NCBI GenBank assembly: GCA_017625435.1
Contig: JAGAKX010000047.1
Location: forward strand, 1-52,762
Direction: 5' to 3'
Length of the DNA: 52,762 nucleotides
From: Clostridia bacterium
GTDB taxonomy: Bacteria; Bacillota; Clostridia; Oscillospirales; Acutalibacteraceae
A model generated the notes under the pieces. That model saw nothing but the letters and a program-made list of their open reading frames with translations, did not search any database and was not told the origin of the DNA. The position numbers were made by a program, and so were the translations under genes. Below are positions 43,113-51,534 of the stretch, in pieces. Each line of letters starts with the position of its first letter. Positions within the stretch are counted from its first letter, which is position 1.

Positions 43113-44936
43113 ATGATACTCGGATTTTCTGTCGGAATAGCACTTCTTATTGCCCTTGCCGATGTGTTTGTGAATATCAAAGAGAAAAAGCCGGGAAAGG
43201 TGATTCACACACTTTTCCGCGATACAATTCTTGTCTTTCTTTTCCACTTCGGTGTGATGAAGTACATTTTTAAGATTGAAAATGTATATTCTTCTGCACA
43301 CGAGGGAGCTTATGTCTTTAATACAATAAGCTTCTGCTTCCTTACGGGTGCGGTATATTTTCTTCTTAATACTCTCTGTCAGAAATTCTCTCTCGGAGAG
43401 GACGAACCCGTAAAGATGAAGCACGGCAACCGTGCCGTAAAGGTGCTGTCCTCTGTCTTTTTCTGTCTCGGTACTGCCGCCCTTACGGGTACTATATGGG
43501 GCAAGGACTTTTTCGGAGACCTCACTCCCGATCAGATTCTTATAAACCTCAATTCCCCCACAGAGGGCACGGATGCAAGCGTTTATATTTCGGGTGTTGA
43601 AAATGTTGTGCTTGTAACGGCACTCTTTACCGCAATATTCATCATCCTTACCTCAACCGACAAAAAGCTTGTTCTTACATTAAAGGAAAAGGCAGTAACC
43701 GTCTTCCCCCGTATTGCTATGCGCACAGCCTCTATGGTAATTGCTCTTTCAATACTTATAGGCGGCTGCGGCTTCGGTATTCAGGAATTTCAGCTGGTTG
43801 ACCTTTACCATTCCTACCTTACCGCTTCAACCTTTATTGAAGACAACTTTGCAGACCCCTCGACGGTGAAAATCACCTTCCCCGAAAAGAAGAGAAATCT
43901 TATACATATATATCTTGAAAGTATGGAAAACACCTTCCTTTCAAAGGAGCTTGGCGGCTTTTGTGAGGATAACCTGATTCCTCATCTTTATGACCTTCTT
44001 AAGGAGGGTGTCAGCTTCTCCCACGACAAAAAGCTTCCCGGAGGCTTTCAGGAGTCCACGGGTGCCGGCTGGTCCGTTGCATCTATGGTAAATATGGGTA
44101 CGGGTCTTCCCATGAAGGTGCCCGACAAGCAGAATCAGTACGGCGATGCCGAAAACTTCCTGCCCGGTGCTACCGCTATCGGTGATATTCTGAAGGAGCA
44201 GGGCTATGAGCAGACTGTTATGTTCGGTGCAAATGCCGATTTCGGCGGTCTTACCTATTATTTTCAGTCCCACGGCGATTACACAATAATCGACCACAAG
44301 GAAGTAAAGAAGAGAGGCTATGTGCCCGAGAACTATAAGGTATTCTGGGGCTATGAGGACGACAAGCTCTACGAATACGCAAAGGATGAGCTTACACGCC
44401 TTTACGAAACAGGCAAGCCCTTCCACCTTATGATGGAAACTGCCGATACCCACACTCCCGAGGGTTATTTAAGCCCCTCAGCTCCCAAGCCCTATGACAG
44501 CAAGTACGCAAATGCCGTCAGATATTCTCAGGAGCAGACTGTGGAATTTATCCGTTGGATTCAGGCTCAGCCCTTCTACGAGAATACCACAATCGTTGTT
44601 ATCGGTGACCACCTTACAATGGCAAAGAAATTCATTGAAAGCCTTGAGGGAATCAAGAAATACCACCGCTCCTGCTATAATCTTATAATCAATCCTGCAG
44701 GGGACTTAGGGGATATTCCCGAGGAAAGACGCTTCTCCCGTGACTGGGCGGTATTTGATATGTTCCCCACAATTTTAGCATCTATAGGCTGTGAAATTGA
44801 GGGAGACAGACTCGGTATCGGCACAAACCTTTTCTCCGAGCGTGATACGGTATTCGAGGAATTCGGTGTGGATTATGTAAACGACGAGCTTGTTAAACGA
44901 AGTAATTTCTATAATTTCAATATTCTGATTAAATAA
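43113..44936 (+). CDS. LTA synthase/phosphoglycerol transferase family membrane sulfatase-like enzyme
   Basis: Enzymes of this family move glycerol phosphate from phosphatidylglycerol onto lipoteichoic acid or glycans outside the membrane. The 607-aa protein has about five N-terminal membrane segments (1-225; the last is IAMRTASMVIALSILIGGCG) and an extracellular alkaline-phosphatase-superfamily domain (about 260-600). Visible residues are metal Glu269 in HIYLESMEN, the probable nucleophile Thr316 in QESTGAGWSVASMV, METADTHTPEGY, and VVIGDHLTM. DLTPDQILINLNSPTEGTD is closer to MdoB-like phosphoglycerol transferases than to classical LtaS. It is monocistronic with its own promoter and terminator. 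Confidence 0.88.
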   Translation: MILGFSVGIALLIALADVFVNIKEKKPGKVIHTLFRDTILVFLFHFGVMKYIFKIENVYSSAHEGAYVFNTISFCFLTGAVYFLLNTLCQKFSLGEDEPVKMKHGNRAVKVLSSVFFCLGTAALTGTIWGKDFFGDLTPDQILINLNSPTEGTDASVYISGVENVVLVTALFTAIFIILTSTDKKLVLTLKEKAVTVFPRIAMRTASMVIALSILIGGCGFGIQEFQLVDLYHSYLTASTFIEDNFADPSTVKITFPEKKRNLIHIYLESMENTFLSKELGGFCEDNLIPHLYDLLKEGVSFSHDKKLPGGFQESTGAGWSVASMVNMGTGLPMKVPDKQNQYGDAENFLPGATAIGDILKEQGYEQTVMFGANADFGGLTYYFQSHGDYTIIDHKEVKKRGYVPENYKVFWGYEDDKLYEYAKDELTRLYETGKPFHLMMETADTHTPEGYLSPSAPKPYDSKYANAVRYSQEQTVEFIRWIQAQPFYENTTIVVIGDHLTMAKKFIESLEGIKKYHRSCYNLIINPAGDLGDIPEERRFSRDWAVFDMFPTILASIGCEIEGDRLGIGTNLFSERDTVFEEFGVDYVNDELVKRSNFYNFNILIK

Positions 44937-44942
44937 TTGACA

Positions 44943-44972
44943 AGGGGCTGTGTTTTCACAGTCCCCTTTTTT
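44943..44972 (+). terminator. Terminator of the LTA synthase-like gene
   Basis: GGGG-CTGTG pairs with CACAG-T-CCCC (one bulged base), loop TTTT, followed by six T. Confidence 0.8.
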
Positions 44973-45013
44973 GCGGTAAATATTCCCGTTGCATCGTTTT
45001 TTGTCGCAGTATG

Positions 45014-45042
45014 TTTACTTTTTCTTTATATTGTGGTATTAT
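45014..45042 (+). promoter_or_regulatory. Promoter of dockerin protein 1
   Basis: TTTACT (45014-45019), 17-bp spacer, TATTAT (45037-45042). It sits inside a 97-bp upstream block (44983-45079) nearly identical to 46226-46322. Confidence 0.65.
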
Positions 45043-45079
45043 TATGTCGGAAAGATTTTTATTGAAAGGAGAAATTATT

Positions 45080-46171
45080 ATGAAAATACTTTCTGTTTTA
45101 CTTTCAATTCTGTTGGTTTTAAGCCTCTGTATAACTGCCAACGCAGCGGAGACGGATTCTCCCGTTATGAAGCCTCTTGGTGACGTAACCCTTGATGGTA
45201 AGGTTACCGCCGATGATGCAAGATTTATTCTCCGCACAGCAGTAGGGCTTGACAGCATTCCGTCAGACAGTGTCATTTACTGTGACTGTGATTTTGACGG
45301 TGCTATCGGTGCCTCTGATGCCCGCTTAGCTCTTCGTACTGCAGTAGGTCTTGAAGAGAAGCAAAGCTATTCCTTTGAAATTACGGATAACAAAGCTGCA
45401 TCCTGCTCCGAGGAAGGCTTCATTAAAGGCAAATGTGCCGTAACTGATAAGGAAGTAAGCATTACCGTTAAGAAGCTTCCTCATACTCCTCCCGAAAATA
45501 TCGGCTGTACGGGAAAAGGAAAATGTACTGTATGCGGTGAAGAATTAACTGCTGAGATAGCTCATGATTGGAAATATACATATGAGTATGGTAAGAGGGA
45601 ATGTCTGAACTGCGGTGTTACGGAATACTTTAAACACACTCATGATTTCAGTGATATAACCCATAGCTGTGCATGCGGAGATGCAAAAACGATATTCCAG
45701 AAAGAATTAAAGTATTACCTTCTTGAAAAAGGAAGACATGAGAACAACGAATGTTTCGTTGCTGAATATATCGAGCCTGTTACCTTTGCTTTTTCTTATA
45801 ACAAAGCTACCTATTCTACATATGTTTTCAGCGGTTTTGCAGTTGAGTCTGAGGGTATGGTTGTTTACTATGAATTCTATTTTGACTTTACAAAGAATAC
45901 GGTTAACACAAGGGTATTCCTTGATGATACATGGGTGGCAGACATAATGGCTGATATAACTCCCGGAAAGGTTGATGAAACAGCTGACGGCGATGCAGTT
46001 TCACTTACACAATATGAGGTTATTGATGACCTTAACGGTATGCAGTCAATGTTCCGCATTATGATAGAGGGCGCTGTATACGATATGGTACAGTGGATGC
46101 TGCTTCGTGGTTCCTTGGTCGAATGCGACTATATGGAGCATGTTGTTGCAGATTTCGTAAACGTTAAATAA
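45080..46171 (+). CDS. Secreted protein with N-terminal dockerin and Cys-pair domain (copy 1)
   Basis: The start is ATG 45080 behind AAAGGAG, giving 363 aa; a longer reading to 45011 would run through the promoter. A signal peptide (about 1-22) is followed directly by a type I dockerin: GDVTLDGKVTADDARFIL and CDCDFDGAIGASDARLAL, each a calcium loop plus helix. Next comes a region with cysteine pairs and histidines (CTGKGKCTVCGEE, ECLNCGV, HTHDFS, HSCACGD; about 135-205) that may bind zinc or be disulfide-linked, and a C-terminal domain of about 155 aa I do not recognise (FVAEYIEPVTFAF, ending HVVADFVNVK). It has a tandem paralogue at 46323. Confidence 0.85.
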   Translation: MKILSVLLSILLVLSLCITANAAETDSPVMKPLGDVTLDGKVTADDARFILRTAVGLDSIPSDSVIYCDCDFDGAIGASDARLALRTAVGLEEKQSYSFEITDNKAASCSEEGFIKGKCAVTDKEVSITVKKLPHTPPENIGCTGKGKCTVCGEELTAEIAHDWKYTYEYGKRECLNCGVTEYFKHTHDFSDITHSCACGDAKTIFQKELKYYLLEKGRHENNECFVAEYIEPVTFAFSYNKATYSTYVFSGFAVESEGMVVYYEFYFDFTKNTVNTRVFLDDTWVADIMADITPGKVDETADGDAVSLTQYEVIDDLNGMQSMFRIMIEGAVYDMVQWMLLRGSLVECDYMEHVVADFVNVK

Positions 46172-46181
46172 AATCACAATA

Positions 46182-46213
46182 AATGGGGGTGTAAATTTTA
46201 CATCCCCATTTTT
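46182..46213 (+). terminator. Terminator of dockerin protein 1
   Basis: AATGGGGGTGTAA (46182-46194) pairs with TTACATCCCCATT (46198-46210) with one G-U pair, followed by T. Confidence 0.85.
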
Positions 46214-46256
46214 CAATGGTAATTGTTCCCGTTACATCGTTTTTTGTCGCAGAATG

Positions 46257-46285
46257 TTTACTTTTTCTTTATATTGTGGTATTAT
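46257..46285 (+). promoter_or_regulatory. Promoter of dockerin protein 2
   Basis: TTTACT (46257-46262), 17-bp spacer, TATTAT (46280-46285), the duplicate of 45014-45042. Confidence 0.65.
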
Positions 46286-46322
46286 TATGTCGGAAAGATT
46301 TTTATTGAAAGGAGAAATTATT

Positions 46323-47432
46323 ATGAAAATACTTTCCGTATTTATGTCAGTTCTTTTGCTTTTAAGTATGTGCCTTACGGCTTACGCCTCAGAACTTCCC
46401 GTAAAGACAAATGATAGTATTGCAGTCCGTTATATGGGTGATCTGAATTCAGACGGAAATGTTACAGCCGAGGATGCAAGATCAATTCTTCGTGAAGCTG
46501 CAGGATTCGAGGAGTTTCTCAGCAATATTACGCTTCTTTACTGTGATATGGACTTCGACGGAAAAATAGGAGCTTCGGATGCCCGTCTTGCACTTCGTAC
46601 CGCCGTAGCTCTTGAGGAAAAACAAGGTTATGCATTTGAAATAATCGAAGACGAATATTCAACCTGTGCCAAGGAAGGTTATACTAAAGGAAAATGCACA
46701 GTAACAGGAAAAGAGGTCTGTATTTTCCATAAAAAATTGCCTCATACACTTCCTGTGGAAATCTGCTGTACGGGAAAAGAAAAATGTCTCGTATGCGGTG
46801 AAGAAATAACGGCAGCAATAACCCACGAGTACATTAATGATTATGAAAGCGACACGAAAAAATGCTACTACTGCGGTCATATAGCCCCTTTGAACCACGT
46901 TCACAGCTTTAATTCCGATCGTATATGCGAATGCGGACAATCAGCAAGATGGATTTTCGCTCAGGACTTAAAAAAATATATTAAACAGCACGGTAACAAG
47001 GGCGACGGCTACTACTATATTGAAGAATATATAGAGCCTATGTCATTCGGTATCATTTATGATAACATTGGTGATATCATATATGCCTTCTGCGGTTTTG
47101 CTGTTGAGGTAGAGGGTACCGTTCTCTATTATGAGTTCGATTATGAAATTGCCAGCGATATTGTTAATGCTTATGCATATACGGAAGATGCAGCGATGGC
47201 CTATGCCCGCGGTTGGATTCAGCCTGCAAGGGTTAAGGAGATGGCAAACGGCGATGCCATAGACTTAATTGAATTTGAAGCAATTCCCGAGCTGCAGAAC
47301 CAGGCCGCCTTATTCCGTCAGATGATGGAGGCTGCTGTTTACAGTACTGTTTACTGGCTCAGAGGTTATACTGATACAGTCTCAGGAGCTTATGGCGATT
47401 ACATCTTTTCTGATTTCGTGAATATTAAATAA
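46323..47432 (+). CDS. Secreted protein with N-terminal dockerin and Cys-pair domain (copy 2)
   Basis: A 369-aa paralogue of the preceding gene with the same architecture: signal peptide (about 1-21), dockerin halves MGDLNSDGNVTAEDARSIL and CDMDFDGKIGASDARLAL, a Cys/His region (CTGKEKCLVCGEE, KCYYCGH, HVHSF, RICECGQ) and the C-terminal domain with YIEEYIEPMSFG, YAFCGFAVEVEGTVLYYEF and final DFVNIK. Coding sequences have diverged clearly while the 97 bp upstream are almost identical. The start is ATG 46323 behind AAAGGAG. The role is unknown; N-terminal dockerins suggest docking to a cohesin scaffold at the surface. Confidence 0.85.
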   Translation: MKILSVFMSVLLLLSMCLTAYASELPVKTNDSIAVRYMGDLNSDGNVTAEDARSILREAAGFEEFLSNITLLYCDMDFDGKIGASDARLALRTAVALEEKQGYAFEIIEDEYSTCAKEGYTKGKCTVTGKEVCIFHKKLPHTLPVEICCTGKEKCLVCGEEITAAITHEYINDYESDTKKCYYCGHIAPLNHVHSFNSDRICECGQSARWIFAQDLKKYIKQHGNKGDGYYYIEEYIEPMSFGIIYDNIGDIIYAFCGFAVEVEGTVLYYEFDYEIASDIVNAYAYTEDAAMAYARGWIQPARVKEMANGDAIDLIEFEAIPELQNQAALFRQMMEAAVYSTVYWLRGYTDTVSGAYGDYIFSDFVNIK

Positions 47433-47483
47433 AAAAGCACAATAAAAAGCGGCTCTTCGGAGCCGTACTCTAAAGGACAAAAA

Positions 47484-47526
47484 GAGTTAATGTAGCAAAA
47501 ACTGCATTAACTCTTACTTTTTTGCA
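47484..47526 (+). terminator. Terminator after dockerin protein 2
   Basis: A 12-bp stem with one G-U pair (47484-47495 and 47502-47513, loop CAAAAA) followed by TTACTTTTTT. A smaller CGGCTC-TTCG-GAGCCG hairpin (47450-47465) lies before it. Confidence 0.75.
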
Positions 47527-47567
47527 CTGTCACTAAAAGTGGTGAGTAAGTGCGCTTTTAACTTTAA

Positions 47568-47769
47568 GTGATATTCTTTCCTTCGGAAAGAGTGATATTA
47601 TGCACTTTTCGGCATAGTGATATTGAAATCTTCGATTTCAGTGTTATTTTATTCGCATAAAACTGTCCGAAGGACAATATCACAATGCGTAGCATTATAT
47701 AACTGCGAAGCAATATCACTCGCCGCAAGGCGAATAAAACTGCGTGAGTGTCCTCAGGACACCCACGCA
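47568..47769. repeat. Mini-hairpin array, GTGATAT / ATATCAC type
   Basis: GTGATAT at 47568, 47592 and 47617 and GTGTTAT at 47641 are followed by the inverted ATATCAC at 47677 and 47713 with variants ATATAAC (47697) and ATAAAAC (47734). Between them are short perfect hairpins: TCTTTCC/GGAAAGA, TATGC/GCATA, TGAAATC/GATTTCA, TGTCC/GGACA (47664-47676), AATGC/GCATT, TGC/GCA, TCGCC/GGCGA, and a longer TGCGTG...CACGCA end (47741-47769). Same design as 33-197 with a different heptamer. With the terminator upstream and the type A end downstream it fills the 47433-47827 spacer. Confidence 0.85.
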
Positions 47770-47792
47770 TTTTCCTCCCGTTTTTCTTCGCT

Positions 47793-47816
47793 GTAGGGGA
47801 GGGGTTGCCCCTCCCG
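47793..47816. repeat. Single type A end
   Basis: A 24-bp palindrome GTAGGGG...CCCTCCCG lying 11 bp downstream (on the minus strand) of the YhhN-type gene. Having no T-run, it is a poor intrinsic terminator but could stabilise an mRNA 3-prime end. Confidence 0.75.
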
Positions 47817-47827
47817 ACTTGCATTTT

Positions 47828-48556
47828 TTATATGAAGAAAATCAGCGAAGCTAAAAGTATTTCTGCGATAAAGTATGTATACATATTGAAAAGCTTTAAT
47901 TTGAAATTCTTTTTGTGACGGCGGTCAAACATCAGAATTGAAATCGAAAAGTCCGATGCCACAAAGCTCAGCGCACCGAGTATTCCGCATAGGGCAGCAA
48001 GGGGAGAAATTCCGAATTTTACAGCCTCAATGCTGAGAATTGCCGCCTTGCAAAGCATTGTGAGAATTACAATACCGTAAATAATAATCGGTATTCTCAT
48101 AAAGCCGTGCAGGTTCATATCCGATTTTTCTATAAGGTATATGAAAAGTCCCACAAGAACCACAATCAGAATAATTTCGGGAACCGAATAAAAGAACTTT
48201 TCCGGCACGGAAGCTGTCAGGAAATTGATTCCCGTGATGTATGCTCTTATGAAAAGAATGTGGGACGCAAGGAAGCAGGTGAAGCCCACAGCCGTGCAGG
48301 CAAAATGAAACCACAGATGTAAAAACAGGTCGCCCAGCCACGAAAGCAGAAGGGCAAGCATCATTGCCTTGTCAAATTCCGAGCACTCACCCGTCATAAA
48401 AATACAAAGGGCACCGACAGCCATATATCCCGTAGCACCTGCCATTTTAATAAGCAGGGATTTGGGGCAGGCGCCGTCCTTCTGTGCCTTAACAAAAGGG
48501 TATGTAAGGGCAATAACACCTATGGCAATTAAAGCTGTCAGAATTTTAAGAAGCAT
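47828..48556 (-). CDS. YhhN/TMEM86-family membrane protein, putative lysoplasmalogenase
   Basis: A 242-aa protein with about eight membrane segments. It fits the YhhN family, whose members include lysoplasmalogenases that cleave the vinyl ether bond of lysoplasmalogens. The family acidic residues appear as LLLSWLGDLFLHL near residue 75 and a later FVASDFSISILMFDR near 200. Clostridia make plasmalogens, so this activity is plausible but not shown. It starts 3 bp after the stop of the GDPD-like gene, with an AGGTGGG site inside that gene's last codons, so the two are coupled. Confidence 0.8.
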   Translation of the reverse strand: MLLKILTALIAIGVIALTYPFVKAQKDGACPKSLLIKMAGATGYMAVGALCIFMTGECSEFDKAMMLALLLSWLGDLFLHLWFHFACTAVGFTCFLASHILFIRAYITGINFLTASVPEKFFYSVPEIILIVVLVGLFIYLIEKSDMNLHGFMRIPIIIYGIVILTMLCKAAILSIEAVKFGISPLAALCGILGALSFVASDFSISILMFDRRHKKNFKLKLFNMYTYFIAEILLASLIFFI

Positions 48557-48559
48557 ATT

Positions 48560-49822
48560 TTAGCCCACCTTTTTTCTTCTTTTGAAGAAATAAATCTGAA
48601 CAATCACAACAACCGCAACCGCAGCAACGCAAAGGGCAATTCTCACGGGAGTGACGGTAGTACCTGCGCTGCCGTCTTCAAGGGACGAGAAGTTTTTGTT
48701 TACGTCGTTTGCTGATTTGAAAAGCCCCGAATAACACTCCTGCATATCACGAAGTGATGAAGAGTTGTCCCCGAGAAGCTCTTCAGACCTTGCCACCGCA
48801 TCGGTATACGCCTTTTTAAGTTCTGAGAGAATTTCATCCTTGAAATCGGGAAGCGTATGATTTGTTACGTGCTTGTCGTAAAGCTCCTGAAGCTCGCTTC
48901 GGGCTTCTGCACAGCTTTCTTTATACTGTGAAAAACGCTCTGCGTGGTCTGTTATAATTACCGAGTACCCCCGGGAAATCAAATCATCCCAGTACATTTC
49001 ACAGTCTTCTCTGTAGCCGGAAATTTCGGGTGTCGTGGGGTCTGCTATGATTCTTAAGCTTGCCCCGTAATCATTAAGAAGGCTTCTGTAGTAATTTATA
49101 CCGTAGCGGTTGCTTGTTTTTAATTCGACTGCCGCCGCACTCATATTTTCAAGTCCCTTTACATAGGACATAATATTGAAAATAACATTTCCCTTAATAC
49201 TGCCTGCAAGCACGGGCTTTCCGTCAGAGGACGAGAGGGCTTCATCTATATCCTTTGATTTTCCGTCCGTCAGAATAACGCACATTGAAAGTGCATCCTT
49301 TTCCTTAAGAAGTGCGGTTATCTCGGGAATGAGAGAAGCGCTGCAGCGAAGCATAAGGGGAATATCATACTCTCTTGCACAGTCAACGGCTTCCGCCAGG
49401 GTGGGAATTCCGATGTCCGTTACCTTTTCGTTACTGCCGCCGCAGGCATTACGGAGCTTATATGCCGAAAGCACCGAATAATCCGTATCCGCCACGGTGA
49501 AAACTTCATCAGCGTCAAGCATTCTTTCCGTTGTGTCATCGCTGAAAAGAATAAGCTGACCGTCAAGGGTGCGCTTTACGTCAACCGCGACGAAATCAAT
49601 TTCCGTTTCCGCGGCCTTTATAATGGCAGGAAGGGTGTTTTCGGGATATTCGCCCCATTCACCCTTTGAGGAAACGCCGAGTATTACCCCCGAGGGGTCG
49701 TGAAAGCTCTCCGTTGAAAGGGAAATTCTGCTCATACTGAGAGAAGTCGCAGATGCAAAGGGAACAAAAGCCGTGAAAAGCACCGTTATTGTCATAAATA
49801 AAGAGAAAATTTTTAATTTCAT
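48560..49822 (-). CDS. Membrane-anchored GDPD-like protein lacking catalytic residues
   Basis: The 420-aa protein has a signal peptide (about 1-26), a glycerophosphodiester phosphodiesterase-like barrel (about 44-310), a helical stalk (about 310-385) and a C-terminal membrane segment followed by KRRKKVG. The GDPD framework is clear (YPENTLPAIIKAA, VDVKRTLDGQLILFSDDTTERM), but the residues that do the chemistry are changed: the HRG motif is SKG (residues 52-54), the metal Glu of the ExD pair is Ala79, and the His of the HD motif is Ser94. It is therefore probably a pseudoenzyme displayed on the outer face. It is cotranscribed with the YhhN-type gene. Confidence 0.8.
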   Translation of the reverse strand: MKLKIFSLFMTITVLFTAFVPFASATSLSMSRISLSTESFHDPSGVILGVSSKGEWGEYPENTLPAIIKAAETEIDFVAVDVKRTLDGQLILFSDDTTERMLDADEVFTVADTDYSVLSAYKLRNACGGSNEKVTDIGIPTLAEAVDCAREYDIPLMLRCSASLIPEITALLKEKDALSMCVILTDGKSKDIDEALSSSDGKPVLAGSIKGNVIFNIMSYVKGLENMSAAAVELKTSNRYGINYYRSLLNDYGASLRIIADPTTPEISGYREDCEMYWDDLISRGYSVIITDHAERFSQYKESCAEARSELQELYDKHVTNHTLPDFKDEILSELKKAYTDAVARSEELLGDNSSSLRDMQECYSGLFKSANDVNKNFSSLEDGSAGTTVTPVRIALCVAAVAVVVIVQIYFFKRRKKVG

Positions 49823-49876
49823 AAAAAAACACTTTCATTTAATACTTTTTTCAATATTCTACCATATTCTGTTTTT

Positions 49877-49905
49877 ATATTAACATACAAAACTTACATT
49901 AACAA
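49877..49905 (-). promoter_or_regulatory. Promoter of the GDPD-like operon
   Basis: Minus-strand TTGTTA (49900-49905), 17-bp spacer, TAATAT (49877-49882); start near 49870. Confidence 0.5.
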
Positions 49906-49975
49906 GCCCATTTTTTACAAGACTGTTGTAAATACAAAAACTTTGTATATATTGTAATCTGTACGAATTTTAATG

Positions 49976-50004
49976 TTTACAAATAATTGCCTCTGTGGTA
50001 AAAT
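49976..50004 (+). promoter_or_regulatory. Promoter of the radical SAM gene
   Basis: TTTACA (49976-49981), 17-bp spacer, TAAAAT (49999-50004) preceded by TGTGG; start near 50011, then GGAGA before the ATG. Confidence 0.7.
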
Positions 50005-50043
50005 TATTTGTCGTGATATTCTTTTCAGAATGGAGAAACTGAT

Positions 50044-51456
50044 ATGTCTTTAAAGAAAAAAGCAGTTGTTGCAGGTGCATCCGTTGCTCTTGACGGTGTG
50101 CTGAAATACATTGACAAAAGACCCGAGGATGGCTTTGTCAATATTCTTACATTTGCTCAAAAGCTTATCGGCAATATGTTCCCTCCCGAGAACTTCGTTA
50201 AGCTCAAAGAGGGTGCAAAGGACCCCGATAACATATATGTAAAGCTCGGAAAGAGCATTATCAAAGATATTGACCACGGAATTATCAAGCATACCCTTCT
50301 TTCTCTCGGTGTTGAGGCCGGTTATTTCGGCACAAAGGAAGTAAGAGCAAACCGTGAAAAGTATGACTGTAACATACCCTTCCAGATTCTTCTTGACCCC
50401 ACAAGTGCCTGCAACCTCAAGTGCAAGGGCTGTTGGGCTGCAGAATACGGACACAAGCAGAGCCTGACCTATGAGGAAATGGATTCCGTTGTAACTCAGG
50501 CAAAGGCTCTCGGTACACATTTCTATATGTTCACGGGCGGGGAGCCCCTTATCCGCAAGGATGATATCATCCGTCTTTGTGAGGAGCACACAGACTGTGC
50601 ATTTATGGCTTACACCAACGGCACACTCATTGACGATAAGTTCTGCGAAGATGTTAAAAGAGTAGGAAACCTTGCATTCGCTCTCAGCATTGAAGGCACC
50701 GAGGAAAGCAACGACTTCCGTCGCGGCGAGGGCGCTTACAAGAGAACTATGGAAGCTATGGCAATGTTAAAGAAGCACAAGTGCCTCTTCGGTATTTCCG
50801 TATGCTATACAAGACTTAATGTTGATTATGTTACAAGCGATGAATTCGTTGACCTTATGATTGCAAGCGGTGTAAAATACGCCTGGTATTTCAACTATAT
50901 GCCCGTAGGCCACGGTGCAGACAAGGAGCTTATTCCCACTCCTGCACAGAGAAAGTATATGTACTTCTGGCTGAGAAAAATGAGAAATTCCAAGACCGGC
51001 AAGCCTATGTTCGTTATAGATTTCCAGGATGACGGCGAATTTGTAGGCGGCTGTATCGCAGGCGGCAGAAACTACTTCCACGTAAACTCTGCAGGTGACA
51101 TTGAGCCCTGTGTATTCATCCACTATTCGGACTCAAACATCCGTACCCATACTCTTCTTGAGGCTCTTAAGAATCCTCTCTTTATGGAATACAGAAAGGG
51201 TCAGCCCTTCAACGATAACCATCTTCGTCCCTGTCCTATGCTTGAAAATCCCGACAAGCTCCGTGAGATTATAAAGAAGACCGGTGCAAAGTCAACCAAC
51301 CTTATTGTTGAAGAGGATGTTGAAACACTCTGCTCACGCTGTGATGAATTTGCTTATGAATGGGCACCCGTTGCAGATGAAATCTGGGCAACCACAAAGC
51401 ATCCCAAAACACACACTCAGTATTACAGAGATAACGGTAAGGCTATAAGACAATAA
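50044..51456 (+). CDS. Radical SAM protein with C-terminal auxiliary cysteine region
   Basis: Radical SAM enzymes use a [4Fe-4S] cluster to split S-adenosylmethionine. The 470-aa protein has an N-terminal helical extension of about 110 aa, the cluster motif CNLKCKGC (Cys123, Cys127, Cys130) after LLDPTSA, the FTGGEPLIRK glycine motif and a TNGTLID strand. Near the C-terminus GGCIAGGRNYFHVNSAGD and IEPC, RPCPM and LCSRC look like a SPASM-type auxiliary cluster, which is common in peptide- or protein-modifying enzymes. No small substrate peptide is visible next to it, so the target is unknown. Confidence 0.9.
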   Translation: MSLKKKAVVAGASVALDGVLKYIDKRPEDGFVNILTFAQKLIGNMFPPENFVKLKEGAKDPDNIYVKLGKSIIKDIDHGIIKHTLLSLGVEAGYFGTKEVRANREKYDCNIPFQILLDPTSACNLKCKGCWAAEYGHKQSLTYEEMDSVVTQAKALGTHFYMFTGGEPLIRKDDIIRLCEEHTDCAFMAYTNGTLIDDKFCEDVKRVGNLAFALSIEGTEESNDFRRGEGAYKRTMEAMAMLKKHKCLFGISVCYTRLNVDYVTSDEFVDLMIASGVKYAWYFNYMPVGHGADKELIPTPAQRKYMYFWLRKMRNSKTGKPMFVIDFQDDGEFVGGCIAGGRNYFHVNSAGDIEPCVFIHYSDSNIRTHTLLEALKNPLFMEYRKGQPFNDNHLRPCPMLENPDKLREIIKKTGAKSTNLIVEEDVETLCSRCDEFAYEWAPVADEIWATTKHPKTHTQYYRDNGKAIRQ

Positions 51457-51470
51457 TCTGCCGAAATTTC

Positions 51471-51499
51471 TTGATTGTGACTTAAAAATATGATATAAT
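51471..51499 (+). promoter_or_regulatory. Promoter of the lipoprotein gene
   Basis: TTGATT (51471-51476), 17-bp spacer, perfect TATAAT (51494-51499); predicted start near 51506, which is inside the 5-prime arm of the following terminator hairpin. Confidence 0.65.
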
Positions 51500-51534
51500 A
51501 GCTGTGATAAGTGATTATCACGGCTATTTTTTTT
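51500..51534 (+). terminator. Terminator of the radical SAM gene, overlapping the next promoter
   Basis: An 11-bp stem with one G-U pair (AGCTGTGATAA at 51500-51510 with TTATCACGGCT, loop GTGA) is followed by a run of T. Its 5-prime arm begins directly after the -10 box of the lipoprotein promoter, and its T-run abuts the CGGAGG ribosome binding site. Confidence 0.8.

Noticed and set aside
45011..45079. Longer dockerin protein reading from 45011 (and 46254 in the paralogue)
   Set aside because: It would cover the promoter, and the signal peptide begins at the ATG behind AAAGGAG.
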